A stretch of DNA of 64,000 nt, taken from contig NZ_CP007014.1 of NCBI RefSeq assembly GCF_000452705.1, positions 2,666,001 through 2,730,000 on the forward strand. Direction: 5' to 3'. The first letter of the stretch is position 1. Each line of letters starts with the position of its first letter. This DNA is from Pseudomonas syringae CC1557 (lineage in GTDB: Bacteria > Pseudomonadota > Gammaproteobacteria > Pseudomonadales > Pseudomonadaceae). Position numbers and translations under genes: made by a program. The notes below the pieces were generated by a model. That model made no database searches, was not told the origin of the DNA, and was given only the letters and a program-made list of their open reading frames with translations. Positions 17,112 to 28,374 of the stretch are shown one piece after another.

Positions 17112-17367
17112 GCTGTATCAGAACCGGCAACGTCATGCGTCGAAGCGCATCCCTGTAGATCGTTTCGTAGAATGCATGCCTGCGCCTTGAGGTAGGTCTG
17201 AATACCCAGTGCATCGCTATTACGAAGCGTCAGTAGACTCGGCAGTTGCGAGACTCGTTACTGTATCGAATCGACGCGCCCAGTTGGACCACTTACAGTG
17301 GTACTTGCGTCACTCTCGTTGCACATCGACGAATTGTGACGCGTTAAGCGCTTATCAGGAGAACCAC

Positions 17368-17784
17368 ATGAAGCCTCGGTTGAAAGCCCTCACTATCATT
17401 AGCTTGGCGATCTCACTAGGAGGATGCAACGCGTTCTTAGCAACCGCGAAGATCCCAACAGCTTCCGATCACTTGGCGATACCTCGTGATCTTCCGAACC
17501 AACGTCTGTTTGACTGCGCCGAACTCAGCATCAGCAGACTCTCTGCCACCGATAGTTCTTGGAGAGAGGTCACTCATAAGGACAGCTCCAATGGAGTACT
17601 TGAATCCGGAACCTTTGGCGACAAGAACCGCACCGGTTTCCGTATGCGCATCGAACGTGCACAAGGGGCGAACCAGGCAGATATAACACTTAGAGGTGGT
17701 GGCCCTTACTTTATTGACCTAGGGGTTACACAGGCGATGAAGAGCCTCAAGACGTTGTTAGACTCATGTGTCTCTGGCAGATAG
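17368..17784 (+). CDS. Putative lipoprotein of unknown function
   Basis: This encodes a 138-residue protein. The ATG at 17368 follows AGGAG at good spacing. The N-terminus MKPRLKALTIISLAISLGGC is a lipoprotein signal with a lipobox ending at Cys20. The mature part has two further cysteines (FDCAEL, DSC) and a beta-rich pattern, but no family I know. No island operator lies immediately upstream; the transposase remnant does. Confidence 0.75.
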   Translation: MKPRLKALTIISLAISLGGCNAFLATAKIPTASDHLAIPRDLPNQRLFDCAELSISRLSATDSSWREVTHKDSSNGVLESGTFGDKNRTGFRMRIERAQGANQADITLRGGGPYFIDLGVTQAMKSLKTLLDSCVSGR

Positions 17785-17822
17785 CAATAGCAATAGCAAA
17801 CCACTCATGGATTGAACACAAC

Positions 17823-17951
17823 ATGCCCAAGTATACGATTGAAGCGAGATCCCTCGATGTTTTTGGTGTCGCTGGACACGATTTTTGGGTTTCGTGCGAT
17901 GAGGAAGGTAAAGCCCTAGCTGAATTGCATGGCCTAGCGGCGAAGGGCTGA
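17823..17951 (+). pseudogene. N-terminal gene fragment
   Basis: A 42-codon frame starts MPKYTIEARSLDVFGVAGHD and continues FWVSCDEEGKALAELHGLAA before stopping. It reads like the start of a real, larger protein, but nothing coherent follows downstream. I do not assign a function. Confidence 0.45.
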
Positions 17952-18546
17952 TATTGCGCCCGCGGGGGAGGGGGGGCGAAACGACGCATTCGTGACAAGT
18001 TGTAGCTCACACCGCTAATCGAATGATGGCCTGGATCGACCAGATAAATCATGTACAGCGTCCGCCTGAAAACCACTTGGAAGTAAGTATGGTTTGGGTC
18101 GTCCTCATCGCCGCGGTTTTTTGTGTCGTACCCCACCTTGAATATCGAAGGGGCGCGCGACGTATTCGTCCACTCGGTGGTGCCCGAGCGCATTCTCAGG
18201 AAATTGGCGATGGCAGTACTCAATAGCGGAAATGGATGTGAGCCAAAATATTCCCAGTGCTCTCCATCACCCCTATTCGGTTCCTATTCGGCTGCTACTT
18301 CAGAGCTTCCTGAACATAGGCTCAGTCCGATCGGTGTAACTGAGTCAGGACCGCATGTGGCTGCCCGGCGCTACTCAGGCAGGTCGCGCCGTCTGACCAA
18401 AGGCGGAGTGAGAAGCCAAAATTACGAGCAACCAACACAGCCCGGTGCGACGCATTACATGCCTGCTCAAAGAAACTGAGTCAATCGGTCGCATCGGTAG
18501 CGACTGTCTGGCGCTTACGTTAACGCCAGATCAGTCCCGTGAACAA
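17952..18546. other. Degenerate intergenic region
   Basis: About 600 bases lie between the gene fragment and operator 4. Long frames exist on both strands (minus 17747-18223, plus 18123-18479) but overlap one another, lack ribosome sites and match nothing I know. Probably decayed sequence. Confidence 0.35.
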
Positions 18547-18562
18547 TAGTACGCATGTGCTA
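18547..18562 (+). promoter_or_regulatory. Island operator 4 (TAGTACG-CA-TGTGCTA) for the yfaP-yfaQ operon
   Basis: The two half-sites are different variants of the consensus. TTGATG follows directly on the plus strand, and TCAATA/CAATAT lies 23-24 bases beyond the motif. The start of yfaP is at 18738. Confidence 0.75.
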
Positions 18563-18737
18563 TTGATGCGCTCTGATCTACGGGCTCAATATGATCAAAT
18601 GAATATTGATTGAAAGAACATCAGGCTGCAGTAATTAATTTTTTGCGTCCGGCATCCTGGCTTCCTGATTTAAGCAGAGCTGACGTTGCGCGGTATGGAC
18701 TTAGCGTTTAATTCGCATAGAAAAACAGGGTGCTTTC

Positions 18738-19565
18738 ATGCGCGGGATCAGTGACAAGCTGTTTGGAAGCGCCCCGGTGTGTTGTGTGCTGGTGCTCACT
18801 TTTGTATGGGGGAGTACGGCTAGCGCCGAGTCATCCTCTGCGCTCACGGAACCTGTGGGCGGCTGGCGTTACAACGGCCTTCTGGACCGAAGTGAAGCAC
18901 CGCGAGTCGCGTACCCGACGCCTCCCATCGACCGCGGTGAGCAGCGCAGTCGCACCATGATCGAGGGCCAGATCAAGGCCCTTGGCAAGCAACGCGGCCC
19001 CAATGTTCTCGCGGTCAACGGCAACCCTTTGAACCTTTACACCGATGAGCAGGGGCGCTTTGCTCGGCCATACGCCTTTGGTGCGGGGTCCAACAGTGTT
19101 GAAGTGCGCAGCGCCGAAGGCAAATCCCTCAAACGCGTGCAGTTTTACGAAGCCAATAACCAGCGCACGCCAGCACGCATTCGAGTCGTGCTGGGATGGG
19201 ATGATCCAAATGCCGAGCTCGACTTGCACATCGTTACGCCCGACGGCCAGCACGCGTTCTTCGCCCATCCGGTGCTGACCAACGGCGGCGGTCTGGATAC
19301 CGACAGCGTGGATGGACCTGGCCCCGAGATGTTCACCATGACTGCGCCGCTGCAGGGCACCTACCTGATTTACGTGAATTACTGGGGCAACTACAGCAGT
19401 GGCGGCGGTTACAACTTCGATGAAGCCAGTAACGAAAAGGAAGTGATCACTTCGCAGATAAACCTGGTGCTCAACGAAAATACTGTCAATGAAAAACGCG
19501 AGACATTCATCGTGCCTTTGCGTGGCATCGGTGACCTGCTCTTGGTCAAAACATTCAACTATTGA
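18738..19565 (+). CDS. yfaP: YfaP-like DUF2135 periplasmic protein
   Basis: This encodes a 275-residue protein with a signal peptide cut near STASAES. The C-terminal half holds the DUF2135 domain: VVLGWDDPNAELDLHIVTPD, HAFFAHP, DSVDGPGPE and GTYLIYVNYWGNYSSGG. These are hallmarks of YfaP and of MagA in the Pseudomonas macroglobulin operon. AGGGTG precedes the ATG. It is the first gene of the five-gene operon and stands downstream of operator 4. Family members are thought to accompany the bacterial alpha-2-macroglobulin; a precise role is not known. Confidence 0.88.
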   Translation: MRGISDKLFGSAPVCCVLVLTFVWGSTASAESSSALTEPVGGWRYNGLLDRSEAPRVAYPTPPIDRGEQRSRTMIEGQIKALGKQRGPNVLAVNGNPLNLYTDEQGRFARPYAFGAGSNSVEVRSAEGKSLKRVQFYEANNQRTPARIRVVLGWDDPNAELDLHIVTPDGQHAFFAHPVLTNGGGLDTDSVDGPGPEMFTMTAPLQGTYLIYVNYWGNYSSGGGYNFDEASNEKEVITSQINLVLNENTVNEKRETFIVPLRGIGDLLLVKTFNY

Positions 19566-19601
19566 TCATCCCCTCCCACGGATGAATTGGGTTTTGTGAA
19601 C

Positions 19602-21377
19602 ATGAGCGATAACTCGACTTCAGCGACTTCCGAGCCAACCGGCACGCCCGTCGTAAAACCTGTCCGACGCTGGCCATTGCTGTTGGGCGGGCTGTGTGTG
19701 GTCGCCGGTGTTGCCGGTGCAATGGGTTGGCTGATGCTCAAACCCAAGGGGCCGATGGTCGAAATTGCCAGTGACAAACTGCACTTGAGCCGTCCGGATG
19801 GTTTGCTGGAAACCACATCTTTGAGCCAGTTGCCCAAGGATTTGCTGGCGGTACCGTTCCTTAAGGACACACTCACCGAAGATTTCGTTTTTTATTACGA
19901 AACCCATACTGATCGCCTTGGATTGATCGGTAGCCTGCGCAGAATCATCTACGAATATGAGCTGACATTGCAGGACACCCTGATTGAGCAACTCCTTGAT
20001 CAGCCTGCGGACATCGCGCTGTGGCGCGGCAAGGACGGGCGACTCAAAGACTTCCTTATGGTCATTGATCGTGGCGGCATGGCCAAGATGCTGGAGCAAT
20101 TGGTCAAAGTGCTCTATGACCCGCAACTGAGCGAAATCGGTGTGGTGAAGATCGGTTCCGATGAGGTTCCGCTCTATCTTTTGAATTACAACGCAAGCAA
20201 GTCGCTGGCGTTCGCCTCCTATGGCGACAAGCTGGTAGTAGTGTCAAACCCGAACAAAATCGCGGGGCGTGATTCGACCCTGTATGGGCAGGCGCCGTCC
20301 AGCCTGAGTCAGCCTCTGGGGCAGGAAGACGGAAAGTCTGCCCCGGAGTCGGGCAGTATTTCGCCCGAAGCCCTCGCCGCATTACTCAATGGCGAAAAAC
20401 TGTTTACCGAGGCATTTGGGCTGCAGCCGCGCGCGCCGCAGGTCAAGCAACGGCTGTCGGTCAACGCCAGTGTTCTGGCCATGGGGTATCAGCGCTTTAT
20501 TCCGAACTTCGCTGGCCTGCGTTTCGAAATGGACGAGAAGGGCTGGCACAGCTTTCTGGCGATGAACGAAACCGAGCATCAGCCAGGTTTTGATTTCAAT
20601 CCGATCTGGCAAGCGATGCCCATAGGTGCCAGCGCGTGTGTGGCTTTGCCCCTAGCGGCCGCGCAACAAAAGCCATTGCTGGTAAAGCTCGGAGCAGAAG
20701 AGACGGTTGCGCAGGCGCTCACTGCGCACATCTCTGATGCAGCGGGTCTTTGCTGGTATGCCGATTCACGTTTGTACACGCCGTTGCTGGTTGCTCATCT
20801 GACCGACAAGAACAGCGCCAGCCTAGATGGTGATCTGGGCAAGCTGTTCGGTTCCATGGTCGGCTCCTACGAGGCAAATACCGAAGGTCATGTGTTCCCG
20901 GTAGTGGAGAAGCAGCAGGGCGACACTCATCAATGGCAGCGACAGGTCAGCACCCGTTTTGGTCCGTATCTGGCCAGAGAGGCGGAAAACCCTGACGCGG
21001 TCAGCGGCAATGCGTTCATGAAGGTCAGTCTGGCGCGGCACGGTTCGACACTGCTGTTCTCCTTGGACGACCAACTTTTGGACAAAGCCGTCGGCACCCT
21101 CGACAAACGGTTCCCGCCGCTGGCTGACGTGTTGCCGGCCGATCAACTGGTTCCGGTCTATTTCAACCCGAATGCCATTGCGCAACTCCTGCAACAGGAA
21201 ACTCTGGGCAGTCTGCCCAAGGACATGGAGCCGGTTTTTTACAACGCCGCGCAGACGCATCTGATCCCGAAATTGCAGAAACTCGGTGGGTACGGCAAGT
21301 ACGCACTGACGCTGCCGCAAGGCACTGAACCCGATGGTCGATGGCAGTGGTTGCCATTGGAGTGGAAGCCGCTGTGA
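19602..21377 (+). CDS. yfaA: YfaA-like DUF2138 protein
   Basis: This encodes a 591-residue protein starting MSDNSTS. A single N-terminal membrane helix (about 22-42, [20 protein letters not shown]) anchors a large periplasmic domain. Segments such as [22 protein letters not shown], read in part, and [12 protein letters not shown] agree with DUF2138 proteins, which occur as YfaA in enterobacteria and MagB in Pseudomonas. The start is chosen at the ATG; upstream TTG/GTG codons are possible. The stop overlaps the GTG start of yfaT. Confidence 0.85.
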   Translation: MSDNSTSATSEPTGTPVVKPVRRWPLLLGGLCVVAGVAGAMGWLMLKPKGPMVEIASDKLHLSRPDGLLETTSLSQLPKDLLAVPFLKDTLTEDFVFYYETHTDRLGLIGSLRRIIYEYELTLQDTLIEQLLDQPADIALWRGKDGRLKDFLMVIDRGGMAKMLEQLVKVLYDPQLSEIGVVKIGSDEVPLYLLNYNASKSLAFASYGDKLVVVSNPNKIAGRDSTLYGQAPSSLSQPLGQEDGKSAPESGSISPEALAALLNGEKLFTEAFGLQPRAPQVKQRLSVNASVLAMGYQRFIPNFAGLRFEMDEKGWHSFLAMNETEHQPGFDFNPIWQAMPIGASACVALPLAAAQQKPLLVKLGAEETVAQALTAHISDAAGLCWYADSRLYTPLLVAHLTDKNSASLDGDLGKLFGSMVGSYEANTEGHVFPVVEKQQGDTHQWQRQVSTRFGPYLAREAENPDAVSGNAFMKVSLARHGSTLLFSLDDQLLDKAVGTLDKRFPPLADVLPADQLVPVYFNPNAIAQLLQQETLGSLPKDMEPVFYNAAQTHLIPKLQKLGGYGKYALTLPQGTEPDGRWQWLPLEWKPL

Positions 21378-22012
21378 TTGCTCTGGGGCGAGGCCTTGCT
21401 CTGCTGGCGATACTGCTCGGCAGTCCCGCGTTTGCCAGTCAGATTCCAGCGCTCGACGCGCAGCAGTCTCAGGTATTTCGTGCCTGGTTTGTACGCATTG
21501 CTCAGGAACAACTGGCCCAAGGCCCCAGCCCGCGTTGGTATCAGCAGGATTGCGCGGGCTTGGTGCGCTTTGCCAGCAACGAAGCACTGAAGGTTCACGA
21601 CGACAAATGGCTGCTCAGTAATGGTTTGTCCAATCGTTACCTGCCGCCCGAGATGCAATTGAGCGACGCTCAGCGGGGGCTCGCCCAGCAATGGCAGCAA
21701 GGCAACGGACAAACCGGCCCCTACGTGAATGCGATCAAACTGATTCAGTTCAACAGTCATCTGGTAGGGCGCGACATGGCTCAGGCCCGACCCGGTGACC
21801 TGATGTTTTTCGATCAGGGCGATGACCAGCACCTGATGATCTGGATGGGTCGCTACATCGCCTATCACACCGGCACCACGACACCCACCGACAACGGCAT
21901 GCGCTCGGCAAGCTTGCAGCAACTCATGACATGGAAGGACACCCGATGGATACCCGACGCTGCCAACCCGAATTTTATCGGCGTCTATCGACTCAACTTT
22001 CTCTCCCAATGA
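21374..22012 (+). CDS. yfaT: YfaT-like DUF1175 protein, NlpC/P60-like features
   Basis: This encodes a 212-residue secreted protein. GTG 21374 overlaps the yfaA stop and begins a signal peptide ending [22 protein letters not shown] holds a candidate catalytic Cys, and [19 protein letters not shown] holds a candidate His, an arrangement like NlpC/P60 peptidases. DUF1175 is the recognised family (YfaT/MagC). Enzymatic activity is inferred from the motif order only. Its stop overlaps the yfaS ATG. Confidence 0.85.
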   Translation: MIALGRGLALLAILLGSPAFASQIPALDAQQSQVFRAWFVRIAQEQLAQGPSPRWYQQDCAGLVRFASNEALKVHDDKWLLSNGLSNRYLPPEMQLSDAQRGLAQQWQQGNGQTGPYVNAIKLIQFNSHLVGRDMAQARPGDLMFFDQGDDQHLMIWMGRYIAYHTGTTTPTDNGMRSASLQQLMTWKDTRWIPDAANPNFIGVYRLNFLSQ

Positions 22013-25000
22013 TCGGTGCCCGCATGCCGCGTATTTGCTCTCTGATTACATTGTCGCTGGCACTGTTGCTGCCTATGACTGGCGTCAACGCCGATGACAG
22101 CGTCGAGCCAAGCGGCTACGGCGCAGTACCGGGAGAAAGTTTTTTTCTGCTGGCGGACAGCAGCTTTTCCAGCGATGAGCAGGCCAAAGTGCGCCTTGAA
22201 GCTCCGGGCCGTGACTATCGCCGGTTCCGCATGCAGCCTTATGGCGGCGCAGATATCCGCGTGTATCGCATCGACAAACCCACGGACTTCCTCAAGCGCC
22301 AGAAAAATCTGCACCGCGTGGTCAGTGAGGGGCAGTTCAGGGGAGAAGGGTTGTCCAACACTCTCGCGTATCTCTGGGATAGCTGGTATCGCCAGTCCCG
22401 GCGTGTCATGCAGCGTGCGTTTTCCTATGAGTCCCGCAAGCAGGTTACAGAAGAAGTACCTGAACTGAAGATGGGTAACGCGATGGCTGCGCCTACACCG
22501 TACGAGGCGCAAGCGCAGTTCGCTTTGATCCCCGGCCTGCCGGTGGTGAGTCAGTTCCGTTACCCGATCTGGGAAGCAAAACCGATCCAGCCACCGGCCG
22601 GTGTTGACCTTAACGGCTCGTCCAGCAAATTCATCAAAGTCGTGCCCGGCAACGTCTACATCCCGCTGGGCAAGTTAAAGCCCGGGCTGTATCTCGTGGA
22701 GGCGCTGATCGGCAAGTACCGCGCCACGACCATGGTGTTCGTCTCCAATACCGTTGCAGTGAGCAAGGTTGCCGGTGAGGAGCTTCTGGTGTGGGCTGCC
22801 CGCAAAAACGAAGGCAGTCCAGTCGAGAAGGTAAACGTGCTCTGGACCGATGGCCTGGGCGTCATGAGCAGTGGCGCGACTGATGCGCAGGGTTTGATCA
22901 GACTCAAACACGTCAGTCCCGAACGCTCATTCGTGATCGGTGAAGACCAGGAGGGCGGTGTTTTCGTTGCGGAGAATTTCTATTACGATAGCGAGATCTA
23001 CGACACCAAACTCTTCGCGTTCACTGACCGGCCGTTATACCGCCCAGGAGACTGGGTCTCGTTGAAGATCGTCGGGCGGGAGTTCAAGAATGCCCGGGAT
23101 TCCGTGGCACCAGCGGCAGCGGACGTAGACGTGACCATCCTCGATGCCACCGGTACTGCGCTGCAGTCCCTGGCGCTCAAGCTGGATTCGGAGGCAGGCG
23201 CCCAAGGCCGCTTTCAGCTCCCGGACAATGCCGTTGCCGGTGGTTACGAAGTGCGTTTCAGGTACAAGGATCAGGCCTACAGCAGCGCGTTTCGTGTAGC
23301 AGAGTACATCAAGCCGCACTTTGAGATATCCCTGAACCTGGCCAAACAGGACTACAGCATCAACGAGCCGGTGAAAGGCAACCTGACCTTGCTCTATCCG
23401 GACGGCAAGCCTGTGGCGAATGCAAAGCTGACTCTGAGCTTGCGCGCTCAGCAGCTGTCGACTGTGGATAATGAGCTGCAATACCTCGGGCAGTTTCCGG
23501 TTGAATTGAAGAGCGCCGAGCTCACCACTGACGCGAAGGGTAACGCGACGCTTGACCTGCCTCCTGCGTTCAACCCCAGCCGCTACATGCTCACCGTGTT
23601 TGCCAGTGACGGTGCGGCGTATCGGGTCAGGACCACGAAAGAAATCCTGATTGACCGGGGTGCCGCTAGCTACCGGATTACCGCCCCACAACGGTTCAGC
23701 GCAGTCGGCGAGAAGGTTGTCTTCGGCTATACGAACGAAGGTGGCAGCGAGCAAAACCGGTCCGTCACACCCGCCAGCTATAAATGGGTACGACTGGAGG
23801 ACCAGAGCAGCGGCGGTGACAAGCTCGTCTCCGCGAATGAGGCTTTCAGCGTGACCTTTCAGCGCCCAGGTACTTATAACCTGACGTTGATGGATGAAAA
23901 CGGTCGTTTGCTGGGGGCCACCGGCCATTCGGTAAGCGGTGACGGCGTCAAGGCGGTAGCGGGTACCGTTGAAGTGATTTTCGACAAGCCCGAGTACACC
24001 GTCGGCGACGAAGCTACTGCGCTGATCACCTTCCCTGAGCCCGTCAGCGATGCGTTGCTGTCTCTAGAGCGCGACAAGGTTGAAGCCACGGCGTTGCTGT
24101 CCAAGGGCGGCGACTGGTTGAAGCTGGAAAAGCTCAACGATATCCAGTACCGGGCGCGAATTGCCGTGAAGGACAACTTCGCTCCGAACCTGACCTTCTC
24201 GGTGCTGTACACCAAAGGCGGGCAGTACAGCTTCCAAAACGCCGGGATCAAGGTCGTTGCACCGCAGATCGACGTGGCCATTGCCACCGACAAAGACGCT
24301 TATCGGCCGGGCGACACCGTGTCCGTGGACCTGACGACCCAGTTCGCAGGCAAGCCTATCCCGGCACACCTGACGGTCAGCGTGGTTGACGAAATGATCT
24401 ATGCGCTGCAACCGGAAATTGCGCCCGCCATCGACCAGTTTTTCCACCACCCGCGCCGCAACAATGTGCGCACCAGTGCCAGCTTGTCCTTCATCAGCTA
24501 CGACGTCGCGTTGCCCGGCAGCCCGACGGCACCAGGCAAAGCCAATCGCAGTGATCGCAGCGTAAAAGTGCTGGAGCGGCCACGTCGTGAGGACGTTGAC
24601 ACCGCTGCGTGGGAGCCTGAACTGGTGACCGATGCAAACGGCAAAGTGCGCTTCACCTTCAAAATGCCGGACTCGCTGACTCGCTGGCGCATCACTGCCA
24701 GGGCCATCGATCAAACAGGACAAGTCGGTCAGAAAAGGCAGTTCGTGCGCTCGGAAAAACCGTTGTATCTGAAATGGAGCGGGCCAACCCGATTCCGGGC
24801 CGGAGATAAGCCGGACCTCGGCGTGTTCGCGTTCAGCCAGGCCGACCAGCCGGTCAAGTCAGAACTCTTGACCCACTACGCTGGAGCCGAGCAGCGCATA
24901 CCGGTGACCCTGAACAAAGGCATCAACTACATCGCGTTGCCTGGATTCCCGCTGGCGAGTGGCGAATGGAAGGCCGAGTTGGTGCAGGACGGTAAAACCG

Positions 25001-26583
25001 CCGATGCGCTGGCCGTGAACCTGACCGCCACCGGTGAGGGCTGGCAAGTCACGCAGAGCCAGAATCTGGACGCCGTCAGTGGTGATACGCCGCTGACCTT
25101 GCCGACCGACGCGACCGCCATTCGACTGCGTCTGGATGACAGCGCACAAGCGCTGTTTCGTTCGGCGCTGGATGATCTGCTGAGCTACCCCTATGGCGGT
25201 GTCGAGCAGATAGCCAGCCGTTTGCTGCCACTGGGCATGGCGTATCCGGTGCTGTCATCTGATCCGCAAATCAGAGACCGCTTGCGCTTGATTATGCAGA
25301 ACAGCCGTTTACGTCTGGTGCATCTGGCGGGGCCGTCGGCAAGCTTTACCTGGTGGGGCTATGGCGGTGAGCCCGACGCGTTCCTCACGGCTTACGCTTA
25401 CTATGCCGACTGGCACGCTAGCAAGGCGTTGGCATTGTCGCTGCCGCCAGAGCATTGGCAGCGCGTGCTGAATGTCTATGCGAAGCAGGCCGGTAAAACG
25501 CCGCTGTTGCAACGTGCGCTGATCCTCTCGTTTGCCAGGCAAATGCAATTGCCGATCAATACGTTGCTCGGTGGCTTGATGGATGACCTGGCGAATGCAG
25601 GCGAGGGTGCTCAGGCCAACGTGATTGACATGGATGAGGGCAGCATCGTCATGAATGCGCCGGACTCTGCCTTGGGCCTTGCAGCCGCGCGGGTCATGAC
25701 GGCTTCGCTGGCCAGGCAGAACAAGGTGATCATGCCGGAGGCGTTCAGTCGCCAGTTGCCGGGTGCCCAGCAGCGTCTGGATGTCAGCTCCGAGCCATTC
25801 GTCGAAGCCTTGAACCTGTCGCTCAAAGCTTTCGATCAAGAGCGTGCGCGTGCGTTGTTGCAGCGTTTGCTGCCTCAGCAATCAACCCTTGAGCGTGCTC
25901 TGGCGTTGAGCTGGTTGCAGCGCAGTATCGATCAGGCGTCGCCGACCATCGCGCTGGCACCAGGCGAAGGCTGGAAGAAGCGCTACGGTGCCAGCGGTGA
26001 AATGTACTGGACCTGGGAGGGTGCCAATCCCATACCTTCGTCGTTGTCATTGGCCGGAGCCCAGGAACGCCCTCTGCGTGCGTTGCTCAGCTACCAGACC
26101 CGGCAGCCTGCGGTGGAGCCCATGCCTGTGACCGTCACTCGCCGACTTTCTCGTCTTATGCCGGGCACTGAAGCATTCACCTTCAGCCTCGAAGCCGTGG
26201 ACGGCAAACCGCTGTCCAGCGACAGCCTCTATCTGGATGAAGTCATCATCACCAGCAAGGCTGCCAAGCCACTGCGCTACGGCATGATCGAAGTGCCACT
26301 GCCGCCCGGCGCTGATATCGAGCAAACGACCTGGGGTATCAAACTCCAGGGCAAGGTGGGCACGGAAGCGACGGCGCTCGAGAAAGCACGCTTCGAGCCG
26401 GGCCAGCTGGGCTACGCGATTCCGGTGGATGCCTTGAGCGGTGAGTTGCGCATGCGGCATCTGGTGCGCTTCTCGCAAAAAGGCCAGTTCAATCTGCCGC
26501 CGGTGCGCTTCACGCAGGTCTACGCGCCGCAGCATCAGACCCTTGAGCAAAAACCTGCATACGGCCAGATCAAGGTCAACTGA
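22009..26583 (+). CDS. yfaS: Bacterial alpha-2-macroglobulin (YfaS/MagD type) without thioester cysteine
   Basis: This encodes a 1524-residue periplasmic protease-trap protein. The start ATG overlaps the yfaT stop (ATGA) and begins a signal peptide ([20 protein letters not shown]). MG-type beta domains follow, including [20 protein letters not shown]. The macroglobulin core has [15 protein letters not shown], and the alpha/alpha toroid region has [20 protein letters not shown] near residue 1060. In thioester-forming relatives that site is YGCLEQ; here Cys is replaced by Gly. The protein must therefore act without covalent trapping, as in the YfaS/MagD class. Pseudomonas MagD interacts with products of the same operon. 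Confidence 0.93.
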   Translation: MIGARMPRICSLITLSLALLLPMTGVNADDSVEPSGYGAVPGESFFLLADSSFSSDEQAKVRLEAPGRDYRRFRMQPYGGADIRVYRIDKPTDFLKRQKNLHRVVSEGQFRGEGLSNTLAYLWDSWYRQSRRVMQRAFSYESRKQVTEEVPELKMGNAMAAPTPYEAQAQFALIPGLPVVSQFRYPIWEAKPIQPPAGVDLNGSSSKFIKVVPGNVYIPLGKLKPGLYLVEALIGKYRATTMVFVSNTVAVSKVAGEELLVWAARKNEGSPVEKVNVLWTDGLGVMSSGATDAQGLIRLKHVSPERSFVIGEDQEGGVFVAENFYYDSEIYDTKLFAFTDRPLYRPGDWVSLKIVGREFKNARDSVAPAAADVDVTILDATGTALQSLALKLDSEAGAQGRFQLPDNAVAGGYEVRFRYKDQAYSSAFRVAEYIKPHFEISLNLAKQDYSINEPVKGNLTLLYPDGKPVANAKLTLSLRAQQLSTVDNELQYLGQFPVELKSAELTTDAKGNATLDLPPAFNPSRYMLTVFASDGAAYRVRTTKEILIDRGAASYRITAPQRFSAVGEKVVFGYTNEGGSEQNRSVTPASYKWVRLEDQSSGGDKLVSANEAFSVTFQRPGTYNLTLMDENGRLLGATGHSVSGDGVKAVAGTVEVIFDKPEYTVGDEATALITFPEPVSDALLSLERDKVEATALLSKGGDWLKLEKLNDIQYRARIAVKDNFAPNLTFSVLYTKGGQYSFQNAGIKVVAPQIDVAIATDKDAYRPGDTVSVDLTTQFAGKPIPAHLTVSVVDEMIYALQPEIAPAIDQFFHHPRRNNVRTSASLSFISYDVALPGSPTAPGKANRSDRSVKVLERPRREDVDTAAWEPELVTDANGKVRFTFKMPDSLTRWRITARAIDQTGQVGQKRQFVRSEKPLYLKWSGPTRFRAGDKPDLGVFAFSQADQPVKSELLTHYAGAEQRIPVTLNKGINYIALPGFPLASGEWKAELVQDGKTADALAVNLTATGEGWQVTQSQNLDAVSGDTPLTLPTDATAIRLRLDDSAQALFRSALDDLLSYPYGGVEQIASRLLPLGMAYPVLSSDPQIRDRLRLIMQNSRLRLVHLAGPSASFTWWGYGGEPDAFLTAYAYYADWHASKALALSLPPEHWQRVLNVYAKQAGKTPLLQRALILSFARQMQLPINTLLGGLMDDLANAGEGAQANVIDMDEGSIVMNAPDSALGLAAARVMTASLARQNKVIMPEAFSRQLPGAQQRLDVSSEPFVEALNLSLKAFDQERARALLQRLLPQQSTLERALALSWLQRSIDQASPTIALAPGEGWKKRYGASGEMYWTWEGANPIPSSLSLAGAQERPLRALLSYQTRQPAVEPMPVTVTRRLSRLMPGTEAFTFSLEAVDGKPLSSDSLYLDEVIITSKAAKPLRYGMIEVPLPPGADIEQTTWGIKLQGKVGTEATALEKARFEPGQLGYAIPVDALSGELRMRHLVRFSQKGQFNLPPVRFTQVYAPQHQTLEQKPAYGQIKVN

Positions 26584-26584
26584 C

Positions 26585-28204
26585 GTGCGTTCACGCTGGC
26601 TCTGGATGGTGCTTTTTTTACTCCCTGCGCTGGCCTCGGCGCAGGAAGACCCAATTCAGGTTGCGTTTAAGGGTGAGCTGTTGTCCCTCAACCGCACCGG
26701 ACTTGTTTCTAAAGGACCGTTGCCCGCTGATTTACAGGCACCGCTGGGCAGTCTGTGGAAGTTATTTGTCTACGCCTGGTTGGCAGACACCGGCGCCACC
26801 GAGCCCGCCTACGAGTGCCGAGGGCAGTCCGAAGAAGAAGTTTATTGCTGCACGGCCGGTAGCAGCATTGGCCGCGACCAGGCATTGGTGAAATCCTGTG
26901 GCTTGTATTTTGAGCCTCAGCGTCTCGGCATTTCCGATCCGGACTGGCGGGCTTATTGGCAAGCGCGCAAAGCACCGCCATGGCTGCTCAGCACTTCCAC
27001 ATTGCAACCGCAGACAAAAGTGCCTGTTGCGCAATTACTGGAAACTCTCGGCACGCTTCCGGCACAAGATCAGGCTCGACGAGTGCTGCTTGATGTGGTG
27101 CTGGGCGCGGCGGAAAGCAATGTCGTTGGCGCGCTGGGTGGCCTTCTGCGGATCAAAACCTGGAGCTGGTTTGCCGACGACGCCGCTGCGCAACGTGAGG
27201 GCGGCTTTGCCGGCTGGACCGTGGACGGCACGCCCATCTGGGCGCAGGGGCGCGGCACCAGCCAGACGGTCCTGCGCAATTACAGCGAGGTCCTGGCGTC
27301 GGTACTGCCCGCAGGCTGGCCTGCCGAGCCTGGACGTTGTGTTGAAGTCGATCTGTTTTCACGTTACCCGATCGGGTACGTGCTCAAGGCGGGCCGCGCC
27401 GTTGATTCAGGCCCCTTGCAGGGTGACTATCGCGTCGAGTTTTTGAATGGCAACCAACTGGACATCCACAGCGACGGCGAACTCTTTCTGGTGAAGGACA
27501 AACTCGTCGCCCGGCTGGACCGCGAAGAATATGTGGCGCGGGTGCTGCAACGCGAAGCCAGGGCAGAGCCCGCCGAAGCCGCCAAGGCGCTGGCCGTCGC
27601 GATTCGCACTTACCTGCTGCAAAACGCCGGCCGCACGGGTGAATGCCTGACCATTGATGACAGCAGCAACCGACAGCGCGTAGCGCCGCGCCCGGCGAAT
27701 GCCGAATCACGCGGTATAGCCGCATTGACCAGCGACCTGATCCTCGTGGGCACGAATGTGACCTATCACTTGACGCAACCGGGTGCCGACAAATTGTCCT
27801 GGGAGCAAGCGGTAGAACAAGCCAACGCGGGCCAGCGATACGACGCGATCCTGTCCCACGCCTATCCACGCGCAAGCCTCAGTCGCTGGGACAATCCGGT
27901 CGCGTCCTGTACAGCATTGCCCGACGCTCAGGAGTGGCTGCAAACAAAGCGCCGGGTCTGGCGTCAACGGCTCGAAGGGGAGGTGGGTTACAACGAAGTC
28001 AGTACGTTTGCAGTATGCCGTGTGGCCTTCGGTAATCCTCATGTCGACCGCGAACGCAACCGGATCTACGTACGCGGCGTGCTGTCGCTCCAGGACCGTC
28101 TCGACCTGACACACGAGTACCTGCACCTGGCGTTCGAGGCACATCCCAATGGTCAGGATGAAGCGTATATCGAAGGGCTTGCTCGGCATCTTTTGCTGGA
28201 ATAG
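26585..28204 (+). CDS. yfaQ: YfaQ-like DUF2300 protein with SpoIID-like and HExxH segments
   Basis: This encodes a 539-residue secreted protein starting at GTG 26585 two bases after the yfaS stop, with a signal peptide ending PALASAQ. Three features stand out: an SxxK tetrad (SLWK, 56-59) in a penicillin-binding-like context; a SpoIID-like segment at about 313-345 (EEYVARVLQREARAEPAEAA then KALAVAIRTYLL); and HEYLH at 510-514 with acidic residues downstream, which looks like a zinc-peptidase motif. The overall family is DUF2300 (YfaQ/MagE). The motifs suggest peptidoglycan-related activity, but this is inference. It is the last gene of the operon. Confidence 0.87.
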   Translation: MRSRWLWMVLFLLPALASAQEDPIQVAFKGELLSLNRTGLVSKGPLPADLQAPLGSLWKLFVYAWLADTGATEPAYECRGQSEEEVYCCTAGSSIGRDQALVKSCGLYFEPQRLGISDPDWRAYWQARKAPPWLLSTSTLQPQTKVPVAQLLETLGTLPAQDQARRVLLDVVLGAAESNVVGALGGLLRIKTWSWFADDAAAQREGGFAGWTVDGTPIWAQGRGTSQTVLRNYSEVLASVLPAGWPAEPGRCVEVDLFSRYPIGYVLKAGRAVDSGPLQGDYRVEFLNGNQLDIHSDGELFLVKDKLVARLDREEYVARVLQREARAEPAEAAKALAVAIRTYLLQNAGRTGECLTIDDSSNRQRVAPRPANAESRGIAALTSDLILVGTNVTYHLTQPGADKLSWEQAVEQANAGQRYDAILSHAYPRASLSRWDNPVASCTALPDAQEWLQTKRRVWRQRLEGEVGYNEVSTFAVCRVAFGNPHVDRERNRIYVRGVLSLQDRLDLTHEYLHLAFEAHPNGQDEAYIEGLARHLLLE

Positions 28205-28283
28205 CACCCGTTAACTTACCAGCAATGGCCACACAAACTATCCCGCAATAATTAAGGGTCGTTGGTCATGACGAGGAAGCCGA

Positions 28284-28299
28284 TAGCACACCTGTACTA
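28284..28299 (+). promoter_or_regulatory. Island operator 5 (TAGCACA-CC-TGTACTA)
   Basis: TCGAAA follows the motif after one T, and TATGAT (28323-28328) starts exactly 23 bases beyond it, a near-consensus -10. This is one of the clearest promoters of the set and points at the lipoprotein gene at 28375. Confidence 0.85.
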
Positions 28300-28374
28300 T
28301 CGAAAAATTTCAGAGCGTCGAATATGATTTTTTCACGATTCGACCCATTTCAGTAATTTTGAACGAGACGGTAT

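Noticed and set aside
17747..18223. Minus-strand 158-codon frame opposite the gene fragment
   Set aside because: It overlaps the end of the lipoprotein gene and a plus-strand fragment, lacks a ribosome site and shows no family pattern.
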